64,000 nucleotides of DNA from Azospira restricta (GTDB lineage Bacteria; Pseudomonadota; Gammaproteobacteria; Burkholderiales; Rhodocyclaceae), in contig NZ_CP064781.1 in assembly GCF_016858125.1 (NCBI RefSeq), positions 682,001 through 746,000 on the forward strand, written 5' to 3'. Positions 27,758 through 35,329 of the stretch are shown one piece after another. Numbering within the stretch: the stretch's first letter is position 1; every line of letters begins with the position of its first letter. Both the position numbers and the translations under genes were made by a program. The notes beneath the pieces are model-generated. The model was given only the letters and a program-made list of their open reading frames with translations, was not told where the DNA came from and did not search any database.

Positions 27758-28903
27758 CTAGGCCTCGACGCGGTTGCGTCCGCCCTGCTTGGCGCGGTAG
27801 AGCGCCGCGTCGGCGACCGCCAGCAGCGCTTCCAGGTCGGCCGGGCCGTCGTCGCCGGCGACGGCGACGCCGAGGCTGACGGTGTAGGGCGGCAGCGCCT
27901 TGTCGCGGCGCTTCTCGATCTCCTGGCGGATGCGCTCGGCGACGCGGCAGCCGTCCTGCAGGCCGGTCTCCGGCAGCAGGATGACGAACTCCTCGCCGCC
28001 GAAGCGGGCGAGGATGTCGGGCAGCCGCAGCATGCCGCCGGCGCGCCGGGCGAAGTCCTTGATCACCAGGTCGCCGACGTGGTGGCCGTGCGTGTCGTTC
28101 ACCTTCTTGAAGAAGTCGATGTCGGAGACGATCGCCGCCAGCGGCCGCCGCGAGCGCGCCGCGCGCGCCCACTCGATCTCGGCGCGGGCGAAGAAGGCGC
28201 GGCGGTTGAAGGCGCCGGTCATCGGGTCGCGCGTGGCCAGGTATTCGAGCTCCTCGCGCAGGCGCTCGTTGGCGATCAGGATGAAGCCGATGGAGAGGCC
28301 GAGGATGCCGAGCGAGAAGGCGCCGAGGTACACCTGCTGGATCGGGTCGCGGTCGAAGGCCTCGTCGGCGCCGGCGAAGTCGGTGCTGAGCGTGGCGATG
28401 CGCAGCACGGCGACGGCGACGCCGAGCACGAACATCGCCGACAGCAGCCGGCTGCCGAAGCCGGCCGGTTTCGCCTGCTGCGCCAGCCAGGCGCCGAGCG
28501 CGAAGAAGGCGATGTGCGCGAGCGCCATGATGAAGATGCGGCCCGGGTAGCTGGGGCTGCCCCAGGTCAGCCAGGCGACCAGCAGCACGAGGCCGGCGAC
28601 CGCGTCCACCGCCGGCCGCCATTGCGGCGTGCGCCCGCTGTAGCGCAACAGGCCGATCACCAGCAGCAGCTCGCCGGACAGCAGCAGCGCCGCGGCGAGG
28701 ACGATGGCGAAGGCGTCGGGGATCAGCCCGCGCAGCGAGGCGAGGCCGGAGGCACAGCCCATCAGCACGACCGCCTTCGCCCAGTCGCGCAGGCCGCCGA
28801 TGTCGGCCGGGAAGCTCTTCGCCTGCACCCACAGCACGAGCGCGCAGAGCAGGCCGAGCAGGTTGGCGACGATCAGGAAGGTGCGCGGGTTGATCAGTTC
28901 CAT
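27758..28903 (-). CDS. membrane diguanylate cyclase
   Basis: 381 residues. The N-terminal ~215 residues form about seven membrane helices (a MASE-like sensor of a type I cannot name), followed by a GGDEF domain. The active site reads ARFGGEEFVILLPE, and an RLPD I-site lies five residues upstream, so it should be catalytically active and feedback-inhibited. Substrate-site residues are in DIDFFKKVNDTHGHHVGD. Convergent with the XRE regulator. Second cyclase within 6 kb. Confidence 0.93.
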   Translation of the reverse strand: MELINPRTFLIVANLLGLLCALVLWVQAKSFPADIGGLRDWAKAVVLMGCASGLASLRGLIPDAFAIVLAAALLLSGELLLVIGLLRYSGRTPQWRPAVDAVAGLVLLVAWLTWGSPSYPGRIFIMALAHIAFFALGAWLAQQAKPAGFGSRLLSAMFVLGVAVAVLRIATLSTDFAGADEAFDRDPIQQVYLGAFSLGILGLSIGFILIANERLREELEYLATRDPMTGAFNRRAFFARAEIEWARAARSRRPLAAIVSDIDFFKKVNDTHGHHVGDLVIKDFARRAGGMLRLPDILARFGGEEFVILLPETGLQDGCRVAERIRQEIEKRRDKALPPYTVSLGVAVAGDDGPADLEALLAVADAALYRAKQGGRNRVEA

Positions 28904-29125
28904 CGCGCGCTCAGCGGGCGTTGTCGAGGTCGGTCATGCCGGAGGTCCGGGGCGGGGCTGCGCTATTAGAGCAGATTTCGCCGAGGCGGCGAGCGCCGTT
29001 CGGCGGGCGCGAACGGCGCGCCGTTCCGCCGGCAGGAATTCGCCCACCGCCGGTCTGCGGCGCCCGCGCACGACGGATACCTTTCGGCCCGACCCGCGCG
29101 TATGAGGCGGGCCTGTCTCCCGTGC
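28904..29125. other. non-coding gap upstream of the membrane diguanylate cyclase
   Basis: 222 bases between two reverse-strand genes. On the reverse strand a tiny open frame MTDLDNAR ends 8 bases before the cyclase start; no other coding or hairpin signal is convincing. Confidence 0.4.
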
Positions 29126-30325
29126 TCAGCGCCGCCGCCCGGCGAGCACGAAGGCCGCGTAGGCGGCGATCTGCAGTGCCAGCAGCGTGGCGAACACCGC
29201 GCGCAGCGCGTCGGCCGGGCTCCGCCCGTACGCGACGAGCAGGTCGATCAACAGCCCCATCCCCCACTGCGCGCCGAAGGCGCCGGCGAAGACCAGCAGG
29301 TTGTAGGCGGTAGTCGCACGACCGGCCAGCGCCAGCGGGAAGCCGGCCGCGGTCTGCGCGTAGCCGAGCGTGCCGAAGCCGGCGCAGGCACCGTAGGCGA
29401 TCCACAGCGCGCGTGTCCATGGCAGCGCCTCGCCGGCGATCAGCGCCAGCATCACGATCGACAGGCCGACGCCGCCGGCCAGCAGCCGGATCGGCGGGAT
29501 GCCGCGATGCGCCAGCCGCGTCGCCAGCAGGCCGATGCCGACGTAGGTGAACAGCATCGCGAAGCTCATCGCTGCCAGGTGGTCGGCGGCCTCGGCGCGG
29601 GTGTAGCCGTTCACCTGCATCAGCCAGGCGATCGACCACAGGCCCTGCACCGCCATGAAACCGCCGGTCAGCGTCAGCCCGAGCGGTGCGAAGCGCCAGA
29701 AGTGGCGGCTGGCGAAGATCTGCCGCACGCCGCGCCACTGCGCGGCGAGGCCGATGCCGGTGGGCGTCGCGGCCGGCGGGTCGGCGACGCCGAGGAACAG
29801 CCAGACGGCCGCCGCCAGCGTCGCCGCGGCCAGCAGCCAGAAGATCTCGCGCCAACCGGCGAGTGCCAGCAGCGCTTCCAGCGGCGCCGTCGCGGCGAGC
29901 GCACCGAGGCCGCCGGCGGTCATCATCCAGCCGGTCAGCGAGGCCTGCCGGTCCGCCGGGTAGCACTGCGAGAAGGCCTTGAAGGCGGCCATCAGGCAGG
30001 CCGAGACGCCGAGTCCGATCGCTGCCCGTGCCGTTGCCAGCCCGGGCAGGCCGCCGGCCAGCGCGAAGGCGGCGGCGCCGGCAGCGGCGAAGAGCAGCAG
30101 CGCCGACTCGACGCGGCGCGCGCCGAAACGGTCGAGCAGCATGCCGAGCGGCAGCTGCGCGAGGCAGAAGGCGAGCAGGTAGGTGCTGGTCAACAGGCCG
30201 AGGTCGCCGGCCGACAGCGCGAGCTCGCGCGCCAGTTCGGGGCCGATCACCGCGTTCGCGGTGCGGTAGAAATAGGACAGGAAGTAGGCCGCCGCGAACG
30301 GCAGCAGCAGGCGGGAGAGCGGCAT
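29126..30325 (-). CDS. MFS transporter
   Basis: 399 residues from ATG 30325. Twelve predicted membrane helices; MFS loop 2-3 motif GMLLDRFGARRVE is present. The N-terminus (LLPFAAAYFLSYFYRTANAVIG) resembles the anion/organic-acid-type MFS group. Substrate unknown. Its ATG overlaps the MOSC gene stop by one base (TGATG), so it is translationally coupled at the end of the carbonic anhydrase-ROK-MOSC-MFS operon. Confidence 0.88.
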   Translation of the reverse strand: MPLSRLLLPFAAAYFLSYFYRTANAVIGPELARELALSAGDLGLLTSTYLLAFCLAQLPLGMLLDRFGARRVESALLLFAAAGAAAFALAGGLPGLATARAAIGLGVSACLMAAFKAFSQCYPADRQASLTGWMMTAGGLGALAATAPLEALLALAGWREIFWLLAAATLAAAVWLFLGVADPPAATPTGIGLAAQWRGVRQIFASRHFWRFAPLGLTLTGGFMAVQGLWSIAWLMQVNGYTRAEAADHLAAMSFAMLFTYVGIGLLATRLAHRGIPPIRLLAGGVGLSIVMLALIAGEALPWTRALWIAYGACAGFGTLGYAQTAAGFPLALAGRATTAYNLLVFAGAFGAQWGMGLLIDLLVAYGRSPADALRAVFATLLALQIAAYAAFVLAGRRR

Positions 30326-31014
30326 CAGCCTTGGCGTGCCGGCGCCGCCGGCGTGCCCGGGTTCGCCGCCAGCCAGTCGAGGCGGTCGCGGATCTTCTGC
30401 GTCCACGCCGACGTCAGCCCGGGGGCGGCGGCCAGCGCGGCGAGCGCGGCGGCGTCCGGGCGGTGATGGTGCCAGGCGGTCCACAGCGCGGCGAGCGTCA
30501 CCGCGCCGGCCGGCCGCTCGAGGTGTTCGCAGGCGTCGCCGGTGGCAGCGACGCCCTCCTCGAGCACGCGGTAGTACCAGCCGGTCAGCCCCGAGTCGAC
30601 GATATGCGCGGTGATGCCGGCGACGCCGTAGCGGGCATCGATCTTCCAGCATGGCCGCCGCGGCTGGCAGACCTGCAGCACGGCGCTGCCGATGCGGAAG
30701 ACGTCGCCGATGCAGACGCTCGTCTCGTCGAGGCCGACGGTCGAGATGTTCTCGCCGATGCTGCCGACGACCAGCGCCTCCGCCACCTGCGGGAAGCGCG
30801 CGGCGAGCCTGGCGTAGTTCTCGCCGGCGTAGTGGTGCACCGCCTTCTCCGGGCCGCCATGCACGCGGCGGTCGGCCTGCACGTCGCCGGCCAGCCCCGC
30901 CTTCGTGATGCGCAGCGGGCCGGCCGCCGGCTGCTTCCAGATCGCGCTGAACTGCCCCTCGTCGCCGATGTAGCGCGGGGTACCGGTGTAGAGGGTCACG
31001 GTCGGGGCGCTCAT
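30325..31014 (-). CDS. MOSC domain protein (YiiM-like)
   Basis: 229 residues from ATG 31014. MOSC signature features: GLAGDVQADRRVHGGPEKAVHHY near residues 40-65, the GSIGENISTVGLDE segment, and the conserved Cys in QPRRPCWKIDAR. MOSC proteins relate to molybdenum-cofactor sulfurases; YiiM/YuaD-type members reduce N-hydroxylated compounds using molybdopterin. The C-terminal YiiM 3-alpha region (ALWTAWHHHRPD) is present. The start overlaps the ROK gene stop by 4 bases. Confidence 0.88.
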   Translation of the reverse strand: MSAPTVTLYTGTPRYIGDEGQFSAIWKQPAAGPLRITKAGLAGDVQADRRVHGGPEKAVHHYAGENYARLAARFPQVAEALVVGSIGENISTVGLDETSVCIGDVFRIGSAVLQVCQPRRPCWKIDARYGVAGITAHIVDSGLTGWYYRVLEEGVAATGDACEHLERPAGAVTLAALWTAWHHHRPDAAALAALAAAPGLTSAWTQKIRDRLDWLAANPGTPAAPARQG

Positions 31015-31913
31015 CGGGCGTCCTCGGGCCACAGCCAGGCGGCGCCGCGCACGCCGGACGTATCGCCGTGCACGGGCTTCGCCAGGCGGGTGGCGATGTG
31101 GTCGGAGAAGACGTGCGGCGCCCACAGGCGCGGCACGCTGGCGTACAGCCGGTCGAGCTTGGAGATGCCGCCGCCGAGAACGATCACGTCCGGATCGACG
31201 ATGTTGATCACCGTTGCCAGCGCTTTCGCGAGTCGCGTCTCGTAGCGCGCGAGCGTCGCCGCGCACGTGGCATCGCCAGCCTCGGCGCGCGCCGCGATCG
31301 CTTCCGGGGTCAGCGTCTCGCCGGCGATCGCGGCGTGGTCGCGCGCCAGGCCGGGGCCGGACAGCCAGGTCTCGACGCAGCCGGCGCGGCCGCAATAGCA
31401 CGGCGGTGCCGGGATCTCGTCGGCGTCCGGCGCCGGCAGCGGGTTGTGTCCCCATTCGCCGGCGATCGCGTTGGCGCCGGCGAGCACCCGACCATGGACG
31501 ACGAGGCCGCCGCCGACGCCGGTGCCGAGGATGACGCCGAAGACGACGGCGGCGCCCTGCCCGGCGCCGTCGACGGCTTCCGACAGCGCGAAGCAGTTGG
31601 CGTCGTTGGCCAGCCGCACTTCGCGCTGCAGCAGCGCCTGCAGGTCGCGCTGCAGCGGCTGGCCGATCAGGCAGGTGGAGTTGGCGTTCTTGATGCGGCC
31701 GGTCAGCGCCGAGGCGGCGCCGGGGGTGCCGATGCCGACCGAGCCGCGCCGGCCGAGCTCGTTTTCCAGCGCCTCGACCAGCGCGGCGACAGCGCCGACG
31801 GTAGCGCGATAGTCGCCGGCCGGGGTGGCGATGCGTCGGCGCGCGAGCTCCCGGAGGCCGTCGAAGGCGGCCGCCTCGATCTTCGTGCCGCCGAGATCGA
31901 CGCCGATGCGCAT
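31011..31913 (-). CDS. ROK family sugar kinase
   Basis: 300 residues. ATP-binding motif MRIGVDLGGTKIEAAAFD, ROK signature with zinc ligands CYCGRAGCVETWLSGPGL, and catalytic Asp in NDANCFALSEA. Bacterial enzymes of this length are fructokinases (Mak), N-acetylglucosamine or N-acetylmannosamine kinases; the NSTCLIGQPL and NPLPAP segments resemble fructokinase Mak, but the substrate is not certain. Located 7 bases downstream of the carbonic anhydrase gene. Confidence 0.88.
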   Translation of the reverse strand: MRIGVDLGGTKIEAAAFDGLRELARRRIATPAGDYRATVGAVAALVEALENELGRRGSVGIGTPGAASALTGRIKNANSTCLIGQPLQRDLQALLQREVRLANDANCFALSEAVDGAGQGAAVVFGVILGTGVGGGLVVHGRVLAGANAIAGEWGHNPLPAPDADEIPAPPCYCGRAGCVETWLSGPGLARDHAAIAGETLTPEAIAARAEAGDATCAATLARYETRLAKALATVINIVDPDVIVLGGGISKLDRLYASVPRLWAPHVFSDHIATRLAKPVHGDTSGVRGAAWLWPEDAR

Positions 31914-31920
31914 CGCGGGG

Positions 31921-32574
31921 TCAGGCGACGGTTTCGAGCGCGGCGAGCGCTTTCTCGTACGTTGCCTGCACGTTCGCCGGCGATTCGATGGAGATGCCGA
32001 GGTCGCGCACGAGGCCGTCGGTCAGCCCGAAGATCCAGCCGTGGATCGTCAGCGCCTGGCCGCGGTTCCAGGCTTCCTGGACCACCGTCGTCTGGCACAC
32101 GTTCAGCACCTGTTCGATGACGTTAAGTTCGCAAAGGCGGTCGATCAGCGCCTTTTCGTCGCCGATGCCGGCCAGTTTCGCGGCGTGCTTCTGCTTCACG
32201 TCCTGGATATGGCGCAGCCAGTTGTCGACCAGGCCGAGGCGCAGGTTCTGGTGCGCCGCCTTGACGCCGCCGCAGCCGTAGTGGCCGACGACCAGCACGT
32301 GCTTGACGCGCAGCGCGTCGACACCGTACTGCAGCACCGACAGGCAGTTGAGGTCGCTGTGCACGACCTGGTTGGCGACGTTGCGATGGACGAAGACCTC
32401 GCCCGGCAGCAGGCCGGCGATCTGGTTCGCCGGCACGCGCGAGTCGGAGCAGCCGATCCACAGGTACTCGGGCGCCTGCAGGCGCGACAGGCGCTGGAAG
32501 AAATCGGGGTCGTCCTGGCGGATCGACTCGGACCAGGCGCGGTTTTTCTCGAAGAGGTGCTGGAGGTCGGACAT
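31921..32574 (-). CDS. can: beta-class carbonic anhydrase
   Basis: 217 residues from ATG 32574. Zinc ligands are CSDSR (Cys and Asp/Arg dyad) and HYGCGGV (His and Cys), as in Can/CynT. It interconverts CO2 and bicarbonate in the cytosol, supplying carboxylation reactions. Length matches E. coli Can. Leads the ROK-MOSC-MFS operon. Confidence 0.96.
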   Translation of the reverse strand: MSDLQHLFEKNRAWSESIRQDDPDFFQRLSRLQAPEYLWIGCSDSRVPANQIAGLLPGEVFVHRNVANQVVHSDLNCLSVLQYGVDALRVKHVLVVGHYGCGGVKAAHQNLRLGLVDNWLRHIQDVKQKHAAKLAGIGDEKALIDRLCELNVIEQVLNVCQTTVVQEAWNRGQALTIHGWIFGLTDGLVRDLGISIESPANVQATYEKALAALETVA

Positions 32575-32721
32575 GGGGCTTCCGGGGATGTTGCGACGCG
32601 GCAATTCTACCGCAGTCGCGGCGGCCGTTCCGCCAGCCCCCGGAAACATCCCGGTAAAGCGCCGCCGGCCGGGCGCTCAGACGCCGCGGAGGACTTCCTC
32701 GTGCTGTGCCACACCCGTCGC

Positions 32722-33327
32722 TCAGATGCGGGCGGCAATGCCGCGCACATGGCCGAGTGCGCTGGTCGAGGTCTTGATCACCGCGCCGCCGGCTTCCATC
32801 AGCAGCGAGAACAGGTTGCGCTCGGAATAGAGGCAGACCGGCCCGGCCAGCCCGTAGCGCTCGGCCAGCGCCGGCGTCACCGGCGCGAAGCGGTCGCTGA
32901 CCAGCTTGCTGCCGTCGGCGTAGTGGTCGCCGAGCTCGGAATGGATGCCGTAGAGCGAGATGAACAGCTTGCCGCCGATCTTCAGCCGCTGCAGCAGGCC
33001 GCGCAGGCGGCGCTTGGCTTCGTCGTAGCGCATGCCGCACAGCGTGCGCTGGCTGAGGATCAGGTCGAAGGGTTCGTGCGGCAGCGGGCCGTCGCCGACG
33101 GTGGCGAACGGCAGGCAGTCGATGTCGGCACGGCCGGCCGCCGGCTGGTCGGAGAGCAGCAGCACGCGCGCGCCGGCATCGGCCATGCGCTGCGCCTGCA
33201 CCTCGGCGCCGACGCCGGCCAGCATCGCGCTCACCGCCTCGCCGCTGCGCCGGCGCTTGCCGATCTCGGTCAGCACCCACTGCTCCAGCTCGCAGGTGGC
33301 CCTGGGTACCTCCCTGGTCTCGGACAT
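32722..33327 (-). CDS. predicted class I SAM-dependent methyltransferase
   Basis: 201 residues from ATG 33327 (MSETREVPRATCELEQWVL). The DLILSQRTLCGMRYDEAKRRLRGLLQRLKIGGKLFISL segment matches the acidic-strand and post-motif region of a Rossmann methyltransferase. The first SAM motif is weak (ADAGARVLLLSDQPAAGRAD), lacking the usual GxGxG, so activity is uncertain. No known substrate. The gene stands alone on the reverse strand between the carbonic anhydrase and a membrane protein gene. Confidence 0.62.
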   Translation of the reverse strand: MSETREVPRATCELEQWVLTEIGKRRRSGEAVSAMLAGVGAEVQAQRMADAGARVLLLSDQPAAGRADIDCLPFATVGDGPLPHEPFDLILSQRTLCGMRYDEAKRRLRGLLQRLKIGGKLFISLYGIHSELGDHYADGSKLVSDRFAPVTPALAERYGLAGPVCLYSERNLFSLLMEAGGAVIKTSTSALGHVRGIAARI

Positions 33328-33393
33328 GGTCCCCTCCTCCGTTTGCCGAGGCCTATTCTTCCCCACTCCGCGATTTATGACAACAGGCAGGGC

Positions 33394-34866
33394 TCAGGGG
33401 GGCGTCCGGACGTGTACCACCGCCGTCCCGTCGGCGTAGAGGCGGCGCCAGCCGGGCAGCCGGTCGAGCTGGCCGACCGCCGGCAGGCCCGGCTGCAGCA
33501 GCGTCCAGCCGATCCTGTGCTGCTCCAGCAGCTGCGGCAGCAGGTCGGGCGGGTCCAGCGTCACCGCGCGGTAGAAGCGGGCGACGAAGGCGTCGCCGTA
33601 GAAGTCGGCGCGCGCATCGATGTACGGCGGGACGCCGGCGTAGATCAGGTAGCCGCCGAACTCGTAGGCGTTGAACACCGGTCCCGCCGGTGCTGCGGCG
33701 CGCGCCGCCTGCAGCGCCGCGGCCGGCGTCGCCGCGGCGGCCGGGCGCAGCGTCTCCGCCCGCGCGGCGAGCAGCGTCGCGACGAGCATCGTGGCGAACG
33801 CGAGGGCGCCGGCGAGGCGGCTGGCCGGCGCCGTCCGTGCCGTGAACCAGCGGTCGAGGCCGCCGGCCTGTCCGCGCTCGGCCGTCGCCAGCTGCGCGGC
33901 GAAGGGCTGGGCGACGATCACCGGCGCCAGCAGGCCGAGCAGTTCGCCGTGGCGCACGTGCTGCAGCGCCAGATGCAGCAGGCCGAGGAGCAGCGCGATG
34001 CGCAGCGGCGGCAGGCGCAGGCCGCGGGCGAGGACCAGCGCGGCGCCGGCGAGCAGCCAGAGCTCGAGCGGCTGCAGCCGCTGGAAGTCGGGCGAGCGCC
34101 ATTCGCCGAGGCGGGCGAGGCTGAACGAGAGGCGCTGGAAATCGGCGGCGAAGCGCCAGCCGTCGAGGCCGTGCGGCGTCAGCAGCGTGACCGCGAAGGC
34201 GGCGACGACGAACAGCAGCCAGTTCCTCGCCGTCGCGCGTCGCCGCGCCGCCGGCGCGGCGAGCACGGCCTCGCCGGCGAAGGCGGCGGCCAGCGGCAGC
34301 GCCAGCGGGAAGCTGCCGTGCAGGTTGGCCCACAGCAGCAGCGCGGCGAGCGCCGGCAGTCCGGGCGTGCCGCCGGCCTCGCGTGCGCGGACCAGCGCGA
34401 TCGTCCACCAGACGAGCAGCGGCGTCGCCAGCGCATGCGGCCGCGCCAGCAGGTGCGGCAGCATCAGGCTCGCCGCCAGCGCGACGCCGGCCAGCGCGTG
34501 GATCGGCGCCAGGTGGCGCAGCAGGTAGCGTGTCAGCAGCGCCAGTGTCGCCGCCGCGGCGGCAGCGGTGAGTGCGCTCACGCCGGCCCAGCCGGCGGCG
34601 GCATGGGCAGCGGCGAAGAGCACTTCGGCCAGCCATTCGTGCGCGGTCCAGGGCGCGCCGGGCAACGTGTGCGAGAAGGGGTCGGTCGCCGGCACCGCGC
34701 CGTGCGCGACGATCCAGCGGCCGGTGGCGATGTGCCAGTAGGTGTCGCCGTCGTTGAGCAGCGCCGGCTGCGCCAGCAGCAGCAGGAAGGCCGCCGTGCC
34801 GACCAGCAGCGGCCAGGAGAGGCCGCCGGGGGCGACGGCCGGCGGCGGAGAATGATCGCGGTCCAT
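33394..34866 (-). CDS. polytopic membrane protein, GT-C-like architecture
   Basis: 490 residues with about ten hydrophobic helices. The first extracytoplasmic loop contains NDGDTYWHIATGRWIVAHG and TAHEWLAEVLF, an Asp-bearing loop seen in a group of uncharacterised membrane proteins resembling GT-C glycosyltransferases. The C-terminus holds a soluble segment (YEFGGYLIYAGVPPYIDARAD). Likely an integral inner-membrane protein of envelope metabolism; a lipid-linked sugar transferase is possible but not shown. Confidence 0.7.
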   Translation of the reverse strand: MDRDHSPPPAVAPGGLSWPLLVGTAAFLLLLAQPALLNDGDTYWHIATGRWIVAHGAVPATDPFSHTLPGAPWTAHEWLAEVLFAAAHAAAGWAGVSALTAAAAAATLALLTRYLLRHLAPIHALAGVALAASLMLPHLLARPHALATPLLVWWTIALVRAREAGGTPGLPALAALLLWANLHGSFPLALPLAAAFAGEAVLAAPAARRRATARNWLLFVVAAFAVTLLTPHGLDGWRFAADFQRLSFSLARLGEWRSPDFQRLQPLELWLLAGAALVLARGLRLPPLRIALLLGLLHLALQHVRHGELLGLLAPVIVAQPFAAQLATAERGQAGGLDRWFTARTAPASRLAGALAFATMLVATLLAARAETLRPAAAATPAAALQAARAAAPAGPVFNAYEFGGYLIYAGVPPYIDARADFYGDAFVARFYRAVTLDPPDLLPQLLEQHRIGWTLLQPGLPAVGQLDRLPGWRRLYADGTAVVHVRTPP

Positions 34867-34981
34867 GAAATCCGGATAATCCTCCTGCCAGTGCCGCAGT
34901 CAAGCCCGGTGCCGCTGCTTGCGGCCGCCGAAAAAGGCGGACAATGGCAATCGGCGGCCGGGGCCGCAGGGAGAAGAGCAA

Positions 34982-35308
34982 ATGCTTGTCAGGTTCGATT
35001 CGAATGTTGCCGGCGAGATGCTGATGTTCGCCGACGTGGCGCGGCGCCTGCTGCAGGCGGCCGGCAAGGAGTGTACGGCGCGCGGCGTGATCCTCGCCGA
35101 GCAGGTGCCGGAGATCGTCGCCCGCCTGCGCCAGGCGGTCGCCGCCGACCGCGGCAGCGCTCCGGCGGACGAGGGCGACGACGACGAGGCGCCGCAACGC
35201 GTCAGCCTCGGCCAGCGCGCGCAGCCGTTCATCGAGCTGCTCGAGCTGACCGCGCGCAAGAAGGACGGCTTCGTCCTCTGGGAAGCGCCGCGCGATTTCG
35301 ACAAGTAG
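34982..35308 (+). CDS. DUF1840 domain protein
   Basis: 108 residues from ATG 34982. Starts MLVRFDSNVAGEMLMFADV and ends with a QRAQPFIELLELTARKKDGFVLWEAP block, the family pattern of DUF1840, a small cytosolic protein common in betaproteobacteria. Function unknown. The preceding bases carry GGCGGACAAT, a plausible -10 region, and GGGAGAAG as ribosome site. Confidence 0.88.
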   Translation: MLVRFDSNVAGEMLMFADVARRLLQAAGKECTARGVILAEQVPEIVARLRQAVAADRGSAPADEGDDDEAPQRVSLGQRAQPFIELLELTARKKDGFVLWEAPRDFDK

Positions 35309-35329
35309 GCCGGCGGCGGCCGGCGCCGC

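Noticed and set aside
28911-28936. Tiny reverse-strand frame MTDLDNAR upstream of the membrane cyclase gene
   Set aside because: Eight codons with no sign of leader-peptide attenuation or conserved feature; likely chance.
32722-33327. PHA- or quinone-specific methyltransferase name
   Set aside because: The first SAM motif is weak and nothing in the neighbourhood points to a substrate, so only a generic methyltransferase call is given.
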